A DNA stretch of 64,000 nt from Enterobacter cloacae complex sp. ECNIH7 (GTDB lineage: Bacteria > Pseudomonadota > Gammaproteobacteria > Enterobacterales > Enterobacteriaceae), in NCBI RefSeq assembly GCF_002208095.1, contig NZ_CP017990.1:3100001-3164000 (forward strand), read 5' to 3'. Position 1 is the stretch's first letter. Every line of letters begins with the position of its first letter. Both the position numbers and the translations under genes were made by a program. Below the pieces are notes generated by a model. It searched no databases. It saw nothing but the letters and a program-made list of their open reading frames with translations, and was not told the DNA's origin. Positions 34,916-47,249 of the stretch are shown piece after piece.

Positions 34916-36424
34916 ATGAATACAAAAACTGCTGTAACGCCCCCTGTGGCGAATCAGGCATCAAATGGAAACGCAAAACGATTGCTGATGATGGCGCTAC
35001 CCGTCATCGTCGCCGTACTGCTGCTGTTTGTTCCCGTTCCTGAAGGCTTGCCGCCTTACGCATGGCACTACTTCGCCATCTTTGTCGGCGTGATCGTCGG
35101 TCTGATCTTCGAACCGCTGCCGGGTGCGGTGATCGGCCTGACCGGCGTGGTCGCCATCGCCCTGTGCAGCCAGTGGGTGCTGTTCAGCCCCGATCAGCTG
35201 GCTGACCCGAAATTCAAACTGGCGGGCGCCTCCTTTAAATGGGCGGTGAGCGGGTTTGGTAACTCTACCGTCTGGCTGATTTTCGGTGCCTTTATGTTCG
35301 CCGCAGGCTATGACAAAACCCTCTTCGGCCGCCGTCTGGCGCTCATTCTGGTGAAGTACCTCGGCCGTCGCAGCCTGACGCTCGGTTACGCCATTACGTT
35401 TGCGGACCTGCTGCTGGCACCGTTCACCCCGTCCAACACCGCGCGCAGCGGCGGGACCATCTACCCGATTATCGCTAACCTGCCGCCGCTGTACGGTTCA
35501 AAACCGAATGACCCAAGCGCGCGTAAGATTGGTTCATACCTGATGTGGGTGGCGATCACCGCCGCCTGTATCACCAGCTCAATGTTCCTCTCCGCCCTCG
35601 CGCCAAACCTGCTGGCCCTGGCGCTGGTGAAAAGTACGGTTGGGATTGATATCTCCTGGGGCACCTGGTTCCTCGCCTTCCTGCCGCTGGGTATCCTGCT
35701 GATTCTGACCATGCCGCTGCTGGCCTACTGGTTCTACCCGCCAGAAGTCAAAGTGAATAACGAAGTGCCGCTGTGGGCGACCCGCGAGCTGGAAAAACTG
35801 GGCAAACTGTCCCGCAACGAAATTCTGCTGCTGGTGTTCGTGTGCTGTGCTCTGCTGATGTGGATCTTCGCCGCCGCGTGGATTGAGCCTGCCATGGCGG
35901 CCCTGCTCATCGTCGGTCTGATGCTGTGGACCGGCGTGCTGGAGTGGAACGATATCACTGGTAACAAGGCCGCATGGAACACCTTCGTCTGGTTCGCCAC
36001 CCTGGTTGCGCTGGCGGATGGCCTCTCCTCTACCGGCTTTATCAGCTGGTTAGGTAAAGAAGGCGGTCTGCTGATGAGCGGTATCTCTCCGGGCGTGGCG
36101 ACCATCGTTCTGCTGCTGGCGTTCTACCTGCTGCACTACCTGTTTGCCAGCACCACCGCGCACACCACGGCGCTGCTGCCAGCGATGCTGACCATCGCCT
36201 CCACCATCCCTGGCATGAATATGGAAGTGTTCGTTCTGCTGATGGTGACTTCGCTGGGCGTGATGGGGATCATCACCCCATACGGTACTGGCCCAAGCCC
36301 GATTTACTACGGTAGCGGCTACCTGCCAACCAAAGACTACTGGCGCCTCGGCACCATCTTCGGTGCCATCTTCCTGGCGACCCTGCTGCTGATTGGTTAT
36401 CCGTGGATGTCCATGATGTTTTGA
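34916..36424 (+). CDS. DASS-family dicarboxylate transporter (TtdT/CitT type)
   Basis: 502 residues from [14 protein letters not shown]; an in-frame Met 16 codons earlier is less likely. It belongs to the anion:sodium/dicarboxylate antiporter family, close to TtdT (tartrate/succinate) and CitT (citrate/succinate). About 12-14 helices are present. Family blocks: [19 protein letters not shown] (first SNT signature) and [15 protein letters not shown] (second), plus [19 protein letters not shown]. Exchange for internal succinate would remove the product of the adjacent reductase. The specific substrate cannot be read from sequence. Confidence 0.88.
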   Translation: MNTKTAVTPPVANQASNGNAKRLLMMALPVIVAVLLLFVPVPEGLPPYAWHYFAIFVGVIVGLIFEPLPGAVIGLTGVVAIALCSQWVLFSPDQLADPKFKLAGASFKWAVSGFGNSTVWLIFGAFMFAAGYDKTLFGRRLALILVKYLGRRSLTLGYAITFADLLLAPFTPSNTARSGGTIYPIIANLPPLYGSKPNDPSARKIGSYLMWVAITAACITSSMFLSALAPNLLALALVKSTVGIDISWGTWFLAFLPLGILLILTMPLLAYWFYPPEVKVNNEVPLWATRELEKLGKLSRNEILLLVFVCCALLMWIFAAAWIEPAMAALLIVGLMLWTGVLEWNDITGNKAAWNTFVWFATLVALADGLSSTGFISWLGKEGGLLMSGISPGVATIVLLLAFYLLHYLFASTTAHTTALLPAMLTIASTIPGMNMEVFVLLMVTSLGVMGIITPYGTGPSPIYYGSGYLPTKDYWRLGTIFGAIFLATLLLIGYPWMSMMF

Positions 36425-36430
36425 TTCCTG

Positions 36431-36464
36431 ACCGCCGGACGTTTCCTCCGGCGGTTTTATTTTT
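36431..36464 (+). terminator. Terminator/attenuator between transporter and fumarase
   Basis: ACCGCCGGA/TCCGGCGGT stem followed by TTTATTTTT, seven bases after the transporter stop and just before the fumarase ribosome-binding site. It should reduce read-through. Confidence 0.75.
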
Positions 36465-36477
36465 GTGGAGCAATACT

Positions 36478-38127
<1,650 letters not shown>

Positions 38128-38137
38128 GTTGAGACAG

Positions 38138-38162
38138 GCCGGGTGGCGCAACGCTGCCCGGC
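38138..38162. repeat. REP element
   Basis: GCCGGGTGGCG-CAA-CGCTGCCCGGC, a single palindromic unit after the fumarase gene. The rest of the 282-bp gap to the symporter gene shows no gene or clear terminator. Confidence 0.7.
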
Positions 38163-38409
38163 AGTCGCAGAAAGAAATGCGCCTGCGTCATGTCACAAAA
38201 CCGTGATATCAGCCACTTAGCAAAACGTGGTGAATAAAAAATCAATTAATTGTTAAGTTATTGTTGTCATTAATTGTATTTATCCCGCGAAGGCTATTCA
38301 TGCAAAAAGTGCATCAGCCGATGCGGCATTTGCGCTTATCTATTTCCTCATCCTGATCCAGTTTTCAAAAACAGACGCGTAAAACGTCAACAATAAACTG
38401 GAGATAACC

Positions 38410-39723
38410 ATGTTTTCCTCAACCTCACCTGCAACCGTACGCTCGAAAGCGGGCGCCATACTTCGCGTGACGTCCGGCAACTTTCTTGAGCAGTTCGATT
38501 TCTTTCTTTTCGGCTTCTATGCCACCTACATCGCCCACACGTTCTTCCCGGCAAGCAGTGAATTTGCGTCGCTGATGATGACCTTCGCCGTCTTCGGCGC
38601 GGGCTTTTTGATGCGTCCAATAGGCGCCATCGTGCTTGGCGCATATATCGACAAGGTGGGGCGCAGAAAGGGGCTAATCGTCACGCTTTCCATCATGGCG
38701 GCGGGGACGTTCCTGATCGTGCTTATCCCCTCTTATCAAAGCATCGGTCTGTGGGCGCCGCTGCTGGTGCTGACGGGCCGTCTGCTGCAGGGCTTTTCCG
38801 CCGGTGCGGAGCTTGGAGGCGTCTCGGTTTATCTGGCTGAAATCGCCACGCCGGGGCGCAAAGGGTTTTACACCAGCTGGCAGTCCGGTAGCCAGCAGGT
38901 CGCCATTATGGTCGCTGCGGCGATGGGCTTTGCCCTGAATGCCCTGATGGAGGAGAGCGCCATTCGCGAATGGGGCTGGCGCATCCCGTTCCTGTTCGGC
39001 TGCTTAATCGTGCCGTTTATCTTTTTCCTGCGCCGCAAGCTGGAGGAGACGGAAGAGTTCAGCGCGCGCCGCCAGCATCTGGAGATGCGTCAGGTCTTTA
39101 AAACGCTGCTCGGCAACTGGCAGGTGGTGGTCGCAGGCATGCTGATGGTGGCGATGACCACCACCGCGTTCTACCTGATCACCGTCTACGCCCCCACCTT
39201 TGGCAAAAAGGTGCTGATGCTCAGCGCCTCGGACAGTCTGCTGGTCACGCTCCTGGTGGCGATTTCTAACTTCATCTGGCTGCCGGTGGGCGGCGCGCTG
39301 TCGGATCGCTTCGGGCGCAAGCCGGTACTGATTGCCATGGCCCTGCTTGCGCTGGCGACCAGCTACCCTGCCCTGACGCTGCTGGCGAGCGCGCCCAGCT
39401 TCTCCATGATGCTGATCGTGCTGCTGTGGCTCTCCTTCCTCTACGGCCTGTACAACGGCGCGATGATCCCGGCCCTGACGGAGATTATGCCTGCTGAAGT
39501 GCGCGTGGCGGGGTTCTCTCTGGCTTACAGCCTGGCAACGGCGGTCTTTGGCGGCTTTACCCCGGTCATGTCCACCGCGCTGATTGAATACACCGGTGAC
39601 AAAGCCTCGCCTGGCTACTGGATGAGTTTCGCCGCCGTGTGTGCCCTGCTGGCCACGCTCTACCTCTACCGCCGCCGCGCGGTATCGCTGCAAAACACCG
39701 TCAAGTCACAGGGGGCAGTATGA
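38410..39723 (+). CDS. Citrate/tricarballylate:H+ symporter (MHS family, CitA/TcuC type)
   Basis: A 437-residue MFS protein of the metabolite:H+ symporter group. [20 protein letters not shown] is almost the same as in CitA/CitH citrate carriers and TcuC of Salmonella. The loop 2-3 signature [13 protein letters not shown] and its repeat [13 protein letters not shown] are intact; 12 helices are predicted. It heads an operon with a periplasmic binding protein (ATGA overlap). Citrate and tricarballylate cannot be told apart from sequence. Confidence 0.85.
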   Translation: MFSSTSPATVRSKAGAILRVTSGNFLEQFDFFLFGFYATYIAHTFFPASSEFASLMMTFAVFGAGFLMRPIGAIVLGAYIDKVGRRKGLIVTLSIMAAGTFLIVLIPSYQSIGLWAPLLVLTGRLLQGFSAGAELGGVSVYLAEIATPGRKGFYTSWQSGSQQVAIMVAAAMGFALNALMEESAIREWGWRIPFLFGCLIVPFIFFLRRKLEETEEFSARRQHLEMRQVFKTLLGNWQVVVAGMLMVAMTTTAFYLITVYAPTFGKKVLMLSASDSLLVTLLVAISNFIWLPVGGALSDRFGRKPVLIAMALLALATSYPALTLLASAPSFSMMLIVLLWLSFLYGLYNGAMIPALTEIMPAEVRVAGFSLAYSLATAVFGGFTPVMSTALIEYTGDKASPGYWMSFAAVCALLATLYLYRRRAVSLQNTVKSQGAV

Positions 39724-40508
39724 AACGCACCTATCGCTTTACCGCCAGCGCGCTGGTGCTGGCGCTTCTGAGCGTTAATGCCTGTGCCCAGGACGTGAAG
39801 GTCATGATTTCAGGCGGCTTCAAGGCCGCCCTGGAAAAGCTGGCCCCGGACTATGAACGCCGGACCGGGGATAAAATCGTGATTATCCCCGGACCCTCAA
39901 TGGGCGCTACGCCGCAGGCGATCCCAAACCGACTGGCGCGCGGCGAGAAAGCCGACGTGGTGATTATGGTGGGCGATGCGCTGGAGAAGCTCGAAAAAGC
40001 CGGCCAGACCCAGCCGGGTTCGCGAACGGAACTCGCGGACTCCCCCGTTGGCATGGTGGTGAAAAAAGGGGCGGATGTCCCTGATATCAGCAGCGAGGCG
40101 GCTCTGCGTAAAACGCTGCTGCAGGCCAGCTCCATCGCCTACTCTGACAGCGCCAGCGGCAGGTACGTCAGCCAGACGTTGTTCAAAAAGCTGGGGATTG
40201 AAAAGGAAGTGGCGGATAAAGCGACAATGGTCGAGCGTATCCCGGTCGCCTCAGAAGTGGCGAAAGGAAAATACGCCGTCGGTTTCCAGCAGGTGAGCGA
40301 GCTGCTGCCGGTTCAGGGCGTCACCTTTATCGGGAAAATCCCGGATAATCTGCAGTACATCACGCGCTTCGCGGGTGCGGTCACCCGTCACGCAGAATAT
40401 CCCGCGGAGGGGAAAGCGCTGCTGACCTATCTCGCCTCACCGCCCTCAAGGGCCGTCATCAAGGAGACGGGGATGATACCCGTTACGTCCGGCGATACTG
40501 CTCGGTGA
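39720..40508 (+). CDS. ModA-like periplasmic substrate-binding protein (orphan)
   Basis: 262 residues from [12 protein letters not shown], with a signal peptide ending near NACAQ. It is a bacterial extracellular solute-binding protein of the molybdate/ModA-like fold: [26 protein letters not shown]-type [23 protein letters not shown]. There are no ABC permease or ATPase genes nearby; instead the gene overlaps a proton symporter by 4 nt. It may bind a tricarboxylate to feed or sense; this is inference from operon structure. Confidence 0.75.
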   Translation: MKRTYRFTASALVLALLSVNACAQDVKVMISGGFKAALEKLAPDYERRTGDKIVIIPGPSMGATPQAIPNRLARGEKADVVIMVGDALEKLEKAGQTQPGSRTELADSPVGMVVKKGADVPDISSEAALRKTLLQASSIAYSDSASGRYVSQTLFKKLGIEKEVADKATMVERIPVASEVAKGKYAVGFQQVSELLPVQGVTFIGKIPDNLQYITRFAGAVTRHAEYPAEGKALLTYLASPPSRAVIKETGMIPVTSGDTAR

Positions 40509-41382
40509 TCTGTTTTTCCAGTTCAGCCGCAATGTAGGACTGGATGCGCCCCCGGCGCCGGATAAGCCCCACGGTGCGTTTCACTTCCGGCGCCACCAGC
40601 GGCAGATGCGTCAGCAGCGTGTGCTCTGACGTCGGCATCGACATGGCGGGAACGGCAGCAATGCCGATCCCCGCCTCTACCATACCGAGCATCGTGGTAA
40701 CGTGGCGCGTTTCGCAGACGCTGGGGCGTTCGGGAACGATATCCCCCAGCATCCGATCGAGCAGGTTACGGTTACCTGACGTTTTATCGAGGGAGATATA
40801 ATCCTGCTGGTAAAAGGCCTGCCACGTCAGATGACTCTTCTGCGCCAGCGGGTGATCCTTTCGGCACGCCGCAACATAAACATCCTCCACCAGCGGGAAA
40901 AATTCGATGTCAGACGGCAGGTTTCCTGCGAAGCTGATACCAAAATCCGCCTGGCTTCGGGCCACGGCGTCAATCACATTCCCCGCGCTGCTGTCGATGA
41001 GCTTAATGCGAACGCGCGGATAGCGAGACTGAAAACGACGGATCACATCGGGCATAAAGTAACAGGCCGCGGACGGTACCGTGGCAACCGTGATCAGCCC
41101 CGTCCGCTCTTCGCTGACCTTATCGACATCCGCCAGCATTGACTCAACGTTGTCGAGCAGCTGCGCGGAGCGTTCAGCAAAGTTTTGCCCGTATAACGTT
41201 AAGGCCACGCGGCGGGTGGTACGATCGAACAGCCGGTTTCCCAGCGCGGCTTCCAGTTTTTCAATCCTGCGGCTCAGCGCCGACTGGGATAAGCAGATAG
41301 ATTCAGCGGCGACACGGAAGTTACCGTATTCCACTAACGCTCTGAAAGCATAAAGATCGTTAAGGTCAAAATTCACGGGCAT
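40483..41382 (-). CDS. LysR-type regulator (TcuR-like)
   Basis: A 299-residue LysR protein: helix-turn-helix at 18-60 (GNFRVAAESICLSQSALSRR) and an effector domain with ADFGISFAGNLPSDIEF. It is convergent with the symporter/binding-protein operon, overlapping by 26 nt, and probably controls it in response to a tricarboxylate. This resembles TcuR regulation of tcuABC, though no tcuA/tcuB oxidoreductase genes are here. Confidence 0.75.
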   Translation of the reverse strand: MPVNFDLNDLYAFRALVEYGNFRVAAESICLSQSALSRRIEKLEAALGNRLFDRTTRRVALTLYGQNFAERSAQLLDNVESMLADVDKVSEERTGLITVATVPSAACYFMPDVIRRFQSRYPRVRIKLIDSSAGNVIDAVARSQADFGISFAGNLPSDIEFFPLVEDVYVAACRKDHPLAQKSHLTWQAFYQQDYISLDKTSGNRNLLDRMLGDIVPERPSVCETRHVTTMLGMVEAGIGIAAVPAMSMPTSEHTLLTHLPLVAPEVKRTVGLIRRRGRIQSYIAAELEKQITEQYRRT

Positions 41383-41474
41383 AGCGTCTGGATGTCCTGT
41401 CGGGGAATACGCAGCAAAGTCAAAAATAATAGCGTCTTATTGACCCACCGCAACCGGCGCGGTGTTGAAATACG

Positions 41475-43004
41475 TCAGAGCTCGTTGAGATGCAGGCGAA
41501 CATACCCGGCGCGATCGGCAATGGCCTGCCGCTCCTCTTCCTTCATGTCCACAAGCTGTTTAAAGACGATGCCCAGGCGGGGATTGTTACCCAGACGCGC
41601 CTGGTTGCGCGCAAAGAAATCCCAGTAAAGGGCATTGAAGGGGCACGCCAGCTCTCCGGTACGCTGGGTGTGCTGATACCGGCACCCCTGACAGTAATTA
41701 CTCATCTTGTGAATGTACGACGCGCTCGAAACGTAGGGCTTACTGGCCAGCAATCCGCCATCGCCAAACTGGCTCATCCCGAGGGTATTGGGCAGCTCTA
41801 CCCATTCAAAGGCATCAATGTAGACCCCCAGATACCATTCATGAACCGCCTGCGGCGACAGGCCGCTGAGCAGGCTAAAGTTCCCGATGACCATCAGGCG
41901 CTGGATATGGTGGGCGTAAGCCTCGGTGAGCGACTGTCCAACGGCATGCGCCAGGCAGCGCATCTGCGTCCTGCCGGTCCAGAACCAGTCCGGCAGCGGG
42001 GCGTGCTGGTCTAAGGCATTCAGCTCCCGATAGCCCGGCATCTGCGACCAGTAGATCCCACGCACGTACTCCCGCCAGCCGAGAATTTGTCGGATAAACC
42101 CTTCAACGGCAGGCAGCGGCGCATGGCCCGAACGCCATGCCTGCTGGGCGGCAGCCACCACTTCCCGCGGATTAAGCATTTTGGTGTTCAGCGCGAATGA
42201 AATTAACGAGTGGAAAAGAAAAGGTTCCTCAGCGTTCATCGCGTCCTGCCAGGCGCCGAACTGGGGGAGCACGTGAGCGATAAATTCATCCAGCCTGGCT
42301 TTGGCTTCCGAACGGTTGAGCGGCCAGCGAAAATTCCCGGCCTGCGGTTCGCCGAAGGTCTTTACGCCGCAGCGCTGGATCTCCGCCCATAAGGCTGAAT
42401 AATCGTGGCGCGGACGCGAATCCTCCGGTGCGGGCGGCTCGCCGGACCAGCGTTTGCGGTTTTCGGCATCATAATTCCATTTCCCCCCTTCCGGCTCGCC
42501 TTCAGAAGTCAACAGTACGCCGTGCTGACGACGCATTTCCCGGTAAAAGTACTCCATTCGCCAGCTTTTGCGCGTCGCAAAGAACGCGCTCACCTGTTCA
42601 CGGGTAGTGAAGAAATGCTCGCTGCTGACGCAGGCCGTTTCGACGGACGCCGCTTTCGCCCACGCCTGGAGCTGCGTATCCAGGCGCCATTCGTCGGGCT
42701 CCTGCCATATCACCCTGTCGGCGCCGTAATGCGCGACCAGCGCGTTGAGATTGTCTTCCAGCGCGCCGCGGTTTGAGTCGTCAGAGAGCCGGACATACCT
42801 CACCCGATGCCCCTTCTCCTTTAACGCAGTGGCAAACGCGCGCATGGCCGCAAAAATGGCGATCACTTTCTGAGCGTGATGAAGCACGTACGCGGTTTCT
42901 GCCCGCAGCTCCAGCATCACGTAAATGACATTTGGATTGCAGGCATCAAACCAGCTGTGGTGCGGATTAAGCTGATCGCCGAGGATCAGGCGCAGTTCGG
43001 TCAA
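41475..43004 (-). CDS. Iron-sulfur photolyase/cryptochrome-related protein (PhrB-like)
   Basis: A 509-residue protein of the deoxyribodipyrimidine photolyase-related family, the group with an FeS cluster that includes Agrobacterium PhrB, a (6-4) photolyase. Start TELRLILGDQLNPHHSWF is characteristic. Four Cys fit the cluster: one in MRCLAHA and three in NYCQGCRYQ and ELACPFNALYW. FAD-site blocks such as TEAYAHHIQRLMVIGNF are intact. The start is TTG, overlapping the stop of the upstream DUF2256 gene as TTGA, so its translation depends on that gene. Confidence 0.88.
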   Translation of the reverse strand: MTELRLILGDQLNPHHSWFDACNPNVIYVMLELRAETAYVLHHAQKVIAIFAAMRAFATALKEKGHRVRYVRLSDDSNRGALEDNLNALVAHYGADRVIWQEPDEWRLDTQLQAWAKAASVETACVSSEHFFTTREQVSAFFATRKSWRMEYFYREMRRQHGVLLTSEGEPEGGKWNYDAENRKRWSGEPPAPEDSRPRHDYSALWAEIQRCGVKTFGEPQAGNFRWPLNRSEAKARLDEFIAHVLPQFGAWQDAMNAEEPFLFHSLISFALNTKMLNPREVVAAAQQAWRSGHAPLPAVEGFIRQILGWREYVRGIYWSQMPGYRELNALDQHAPLPDWFWTGRTQMRCLAHAVGQSLTEAYAHHIQRLMVIGNFSLLSGLSPQAVHEWYLGVYIDAFEWVELPNTLGMSQFGDGGLLASKPYVSSASYIHKMSNYCQGCRYQHTQRTGELACPFNALYWDFFARNQARLGNNPRLGIVFKQLVDMKEEERQAIADRAGYVRLHLNEL

Positions 43005-43147
43005 CGGTGGCTCCTGCGACAGCGCTCGGAACAGTATTTGACCTCATCCCAGCATTTCGCCCATTTCTTGCGCCACGTCATAGGCCGCTGGCAGTGCGCG
43101 CACTCACGGCTGGGCAGGCTCTGCTTGTTACCTTTGAAATCGCTCAT
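43001..43147 (-). CDS. DUF2256 small zinc-ribbon-like protein
   Basis: A 48-residue gene too short for most gene callers. It reads MSDFKGNKQSLPSRECAHC, then RPMTWRKKWAKCWDEVKYCS and ERCRRSHR, with four cysteines in a CxxC...CxxxC layout and the W-RKKW core of DUF2256. DUF2256 genes are typically linked to photolyase/cryptochrome genes. Its stop overlaps the TTG start of the photolyase. Function unknown. Confidence 0.88.
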   Translation of the reverse strand: MSDFKGNKQSLPSRECAHCQRPMTWRKKWAKCWDEVKYCSERCRRSHR

Positions 43148-43362
43148 CTTTTCAATACCGTACTGATTTCTTCACTGAACCTGTGGGTTAAGGCTACGAC
43201 AGACTTCACAAAATGAAGGTGATGCCCGTAAACCGCTACCCACCGCTACGTACGAATGATAGTTTATTCAGGCTGGAATTGTCGCAGTGAGCGATTTTCT
43301 GGCATCTTAACCAAACCTGACTTTCCCATTTTTGTTCAAGTGAAGAGTTTGCGAGCAAAGCG

Positions 43363-44160
43363 ATGATAAAGTGGCCCTGGAAAACGAATGAAGCTGGCCG
43401 GGATATGGCGCTACCATGGGATGACGCGCTGACGATCCCTGTTCTGGCTAATCTTAAGCCGGATGAACAAGCGAAACTGGTTCAGCTGGCGGATCGTTTT
43501 TTACAGCAAAAACGTCTGGTTCCACTGCAGGGTTTCGAACTCGATCCCCTGAAAAACGCGCGTATCGCCCTGCTTTTCTGCCTGCCGGTGCTTGAGCTCG
43601 GCATTGAGTGGCTGGACGGTTTCCACGAGGTGCTTATCTATCCCGCGCCGTTCGTGGTGGATGACGAATGGCAGGACGATATCGGGCTGGTGCACAACCA
43701 GCGCGTGGTGCAGTCCGGACAAAGCTGGCAGCAGGGGCCGATTATCCTGAACTGGCTCGACATTCAGGACTCGTTCGATGCGTCCGGTTTTAATCTGGTT
43801 ATCCATGAAGTGGCGCATAAGCTCGATACCCGCAACGGCGATCGCGCCAGCGGAGTACCGCTGATCCCGCTTCGCGAGGTGGCGGGCTGGGAGCACGATC
43901 TGCACGCGGCGATGGATAACATTCAGGATGAAATAGACCTGGTGGGCGAAAGCGCGGCCAGCATTGACGCCTATGCGGCAACCGACCCGGCCGAGTGCTT
44001 TGCGGTGCTGTCGGAATATTTCTTTAGCGCGCCCGAGCTCTTCGCGCCCCGTTTCCCGGCACTGTGGCAGCGTTTCTGCCAGTTTTATCAGCAGGATCCG
44101 CTCCAGCGTCTGCGGCAAAATGAGGAGTCTGGCGGCCATTCCTCCCGCCAGATCCATTAA
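43363..44160 (+). CDS. mtfA: MtfA zinc peptidase (YeeI)
   Basis: A 265-residue MtfA (E. coli 265). It is a zinc aminopeptidase that binds and inactivates Mlc, thereby relieving repression of the glucose PTS. The gluzincin motif HEVAHKLD is present, with a downstream Glu in the [13 protein letters not shown] helix as third ligand. It ends 4 nt inside the convergent shiF gene. In E. coli mtfA lies next to asnT; here the aerobactin locus is in between. Confidence 0.95.
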   Translation: MIKWPWKTNEAGRDMALPWDDALTIPVLANLKPDEQAKLVQLADRFLQQKRLVPLQGFELDPLKNARIALLFCLPVLELGIEWLDGFHEVLIYPAPFVVDDEWQDDIGLVHNQRVVQSGQSWQQGPIILNWLDIQDSFDASGFNLVIHEVAHKLDTRNGDRASGVPLIPLREVAGWEHDLHAAMDNIQDEIDLVGESAASIDAYAATDPAECFAVLSEYFFSAPELFAPRFPALWQRFCQFYQQDPLQRLRQNEESGGHSSRQIH

Positions 44161-45368
44161 GGCTTTTCAGAAGGGGTCCGCTCGGTTGAGCGTACCCCTA
44201 TGCTCAACGCTAAAAACAGCACTGCCATTCCCCACGCGGCCACCGTCAAAGACTGCTCGCCGTAAAAGCGCGTCACCACGGGCACCAGCAGCGCGCTGAC
44301 GCCGTAGCCTAACGTGTGGCTGGTGGCGATGACGCCCGCCCCTTTCCCGGTGGTCAGCCTGTCGTTCAGCAGAAGCTGGTAGCCCGGCGTGGCCATCGCC
44401 GCCCCGAGTGACGTGATAACAATCCCCACGTAGAACAGCGTTAAACCCGCGACGGTCATCAGCCCAAGCCCGGCCACCATCAGCACCGCCGCGATGCAGA
44501 GCAACGTCACCGGGGTGAAATGCTGCGGGCGGACCACCAGAAACTGCGCCGCGAGCGTGGCCAGCGCGGCCAGGCTCAGCAGAAGCGCAACATGATGGCT
44601 GATCTCCCGGGCGTTGCCCTCCAGCAAGGGGCTAAGATGCGGTGACAGGCCAAGCTGCATCAGGCTCACCAGCGCCGCCAGCAGCAGCGCCAGCAGCAGG
44701 AACGGCAGCATCGAGGCCTGCAGGCGGGTCGCCTGGTGCGCCACCGGCGGCAGCGGCGGGTCTGCGGCTTCGCGAAGCACCAGCAGCAGCGCGATTAACG
44801 GCGCGATCGCCATTAGCCAGAGCGGCGCCACCGGGCTGACGCTGAGCATTAGCGCCGCCAGCGGCGGGCCGAGCAGACGTCCGCAGCTGAGGCCGGAGCT
44901 TATCGTCGCCAGCGCCGCCATTCTTTTCTCCAGCCCCGCACGCTGAATAGCCCACGTCTGGGCCGCAGGCACCAGCCCCGACACCGTCAGTCCGTAAAGC
45001 AGACGCGAAAGAATCAGTCCCGCCAGTCCCCAGACGGTATCCAGCCTTCCGGCCGCCATCGCCCAGACCACCAGCGCCATGACGGCGAAACTGGCCAGAT
45101 AGCCGCTCAGCGAGGCCAGCATCACAGCCTTACACCCCCGCCGCTCGCTCTGGCGCCCCCACCAGGGCGAGGCCGGTAAAAAGAGCATGGATCCGAACAT
45201 CAACAGCCCGGCCCAGACGGAGAGCGACAACCCGGTCAGGGTCACCAGCTGCGGGAGCATCACCAGCAGACCGTTTTGCCCGATACCTAATAAACCCGCA
45301 CATAACGCCAGGGGCCAGTTGGCTTTTGAGGTGACGTTTTCGGTCAATGTTTCTGAGTCAGCGCGCAT
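44157..45368 (-). CDS. shiF: ShiF-like MFS exporter of the aerobactin locus
   Basis: A 403-residue MFS protein with 12 helices, matching ShiF (about 400), which is regularly divergent from iucA in aerobactin loci and is thought to export aerobactin. MFS loop motif [14 protein letters not shown] lies after helix 2. It shares a 138-bp intergenic region with iucA that has a Fur-type box. Confidence 0.82.
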   Translation of the reverse strand: MRADSETLTENVTSKANWPLALCAGLLGIGQNGLLVMLPQLVTLTGLSLSVWAGLLMFGSMLFLPASPWWGRQSERRGCKAVMLASLSGYLASFAVMALVVWAMAAGRLDTVWGLAGLILSRLLYGLTVSGLVPAAQTWAIQRAGLEKRMAALATISSGLSCGRLLGPPLAALMLSVSPVAPLWLMAIAPLIALLLVLREAADPPLPPVAHQATRLQASMLPFLLLALLLAALVSLMQLGLSPHLSPLLEGNAREISHHVALLLSLAALATLAAQFLVVRPQHFTPVTLLCIAAVLMVAGLGLMTVAGLTLFYVGIVITSLGAAMATPGYQLLLNDRLTTGKGAGVIATSHTLGYGVSALLVPVVTRFYGEQSLTVAAWGMAVLFLALSIGVRSTERTPSEKP

Positions 45369-45440
45369 GAGAATGTGAACATAGTGTCAATAAATGTGTG
45401 GAAATCATGAAGTTTATGAAAACAAATATTGCAAAAATGG

Positions 45441-45484
45441 TTGCGACTGTAAACAGAATGAATATCATAACGAGAATTATTATC
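45441..45484 (+). promoter_or_regulatory. iucA promoter with Fur box
   Basis: TTGCGA (45441-45446), 16-nt spacer, TATCAT (45463-45468). CATAACGAGAATTATTATC (45466-45484) matches the 19-bp Fur consensus at 14 positions and covers the -10 and start site, so iron repression is expected. It could also serve shiF. Confidence 0.75.
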
Positions 45485-45506
45485 AATCATGGAATGAGGT
45501 ACATCT

Positions 45507-47249
45507 ATGCGTGCTCTGCCCCGCTCTGCCGGTACAGACGTTGCAGCCCAGTGTTTTTTAAACGCCCTGTTGCGCGAAACGAAGGACTGGCGCTATCTCC
45601 CCGCTACCGCTGCGGATGCGTTACCGAACATTCATATCCCGCTGTCCCAAACCCAGGCGCTTCGGGTTCCGGTACGCTATTTCTCTCCCACCCAGCATCA
45701 TCAGTACCGTTTCCCGGCAACGCTTATTCAGAGCAACAGTGATGACGGTGACGCCGTCACATTTGACCAACTGGTTGATTTAATTCTTGAAAAACCATCA
45801 GTTAAAGGCTCGCTGGATGCCGATACGCTGGCGCGTTTTAAGCAGCGCGTTCTGGAAAGCCATGCGCACACCTGGCAGGCGATCGATCTGCGCAACAGCT
45901 GGGCAAACCTGCGCGATAAGCCGCTGACGTTTGCCGACGCGGAACAGGCGCTGCTGGTCGGCCACGCGTTTCACCCTGCACCGAAGTCGCACGAGCCGTT
46001 CAACGAAACCGAGGCGCGTCGCTATCTGCCCGATTTCGCCTCCCGCTTCCCGCTGCGCTGGTTTGCCGTTGAGAGCACGCTCGTTGCCGGCGACAGCCTG
46101 AACGTCTCCCTGCGCGAGCGTCTGCTGCGCTTCGCGGCCCAGAGCGCGCCTGAGCTGCTCGGCCACTTCACCGACACCCGCTGGCTGCTGCCGATGCATC
46201 CATGGCAGGCCGACTATCTGCTGGAGCAGGACTGGTGTCAGCGTCTGGCGGAAAACGGTTCATTGCAGGATCTGGGCGAAGCGGGCGCGCAGTGGCTGCC
46301 TACCAGCTCCTCCCGCTCGCTGTACAGCGAAACCAACAGCGACATGATTAAGTTCTCCCTCAGCGTGCGCCTGACCAACTCCGTGCGCACGCTGTCGGTC
46401 AAAGAGGTTAAGCGCGGAATGCGCCTGGCGCGCCTGGCGAAAACGGAACGCTGGCAAGATTTACAGGCACGCTACCCGACCATGCGCGTGATGCAGGAGG
46501 ACGGCTGGGCGGGGCTGCGTGACGAAAGCGGCGTTATTCAGGAAGAGAGCCTGATGGCCCTGCGCGTCAATCTGCTGTTCGATACGCCAGACACCCAGAC
46601 CAACGTGCTGGTGAGCCTGACCCAGGCCGCGCCGGACGGCGGCGACAGCCTGCTGGCTTCCGCGGTGCGCCGTCTGAGCCAGCGTCTGGATTTACCGCTC
46701 GCCCAGGCCGCCCGCTGCTGGCTGGACGCCTATTGCGACCGCGTGTTGCTCCCGCTGTTCAGCGCCGAGGCGGACTACGGTCTGGTCCTGCTGGCGCACC
46801 AGCAAAATATCCTCGTTGAGATGCAGCAGGATTTCCCCGTCGGGCTGATCTACCGCGACTGCCAGGGCAGCGCGTGGACCGAAGGGGCCGACGCCTGGCT
46901 GAATTCAGCGGGCGAAACGGAGGTGGAAAACCGCTTCGGTGAGAGCCAGCTGCTGCGCTACTTCCCTTATTACCTGCTGCTGAACTCTACCCTTGCCGTC
47001 ACCGCCGCCCTCGCCGCCGCCGGTTTCGACAGCGAGGAGAACCTGATGTCACGCGTGCGCGACGCGCTGGCCGAACTGCGCCGCACGGCGAAGCAGACCC
47101 GATGCCTCGACTACGTGCTCGACAGCCCGACCTGGAACTGCAAAGGCAACTTCTTCTGCTACCTGCACGATCGCAATGAAAACACCATCGCCGATCCGGC
47201 GGTGATCTATTTCGACTTTAGCAACCCGTTTTACAAGGAGAAGGCGTAA
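45507..47249 (+). CDS. iucA: Aerobactin synthetase subunit IucA
   Basis: A 580-residue NIS synthetase that couples acetyl-hydroxylysine to citrate, the first condensation of aerobactin assembly. IucA/IucC-family blocks: LLPMHPWQADYLL, PTSSSRSLYSE, and the kinase-like KFSLSVRLTNSVRTLSVKEV; HQQNILVEMQ in the second half. GAGGT precedes the ATG. The stop TAA shares its last A with the iucB start (TAATG). Confidence 0.96.
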   Translation: MRALPRSAGTDVAAQCFLNALLRETKDWRYLPATAADALPNIHIPLSQTQALRVPVRYFSPTQHHQYRFPATLIQSNSDDGDAVTFDQLVDLILEKPSVKGSLDADTLARFKQRVLESHAHTWQAIDLRNSWANLRDKPLTFADAEQALLVGHAFHPAPKSHEPFNETEARRYLPDFASRFPLRWFAVESTLVAGDSLNVSLRERLLRFAAQSAPELLGHFTDTRWLLPMHPWQADYLLEQDWCQRLAENGSLQDLGEAGAQWLPTSSSRSLYSETNSDMIKFSLSVRLTNSVRTLSVKEVKRGMRLARLAKTERWQDLQARYPTMRVMQEDGWAGLRDESGVIQEESLMALRVNLLFDTPDTQTNVLVSLTQAAPDGGDSLLASAVRRLSQRLDLPLAQAARCWLDAYCDRVLLPLFSAEADYGLVLLAHQQNILVEMQQDFPVGLIYRDCQGSAWTEGADAWLNSAGETEVENRFGESQLLRYFPYYLLLNSTLAVTAALAAAGFDSEENLMSRVRDALAELRRTAKQTRCLDYVLDSPTWNCKGNFFCYLHDRNENTIADPAVIYFDFSNPFYKEKA

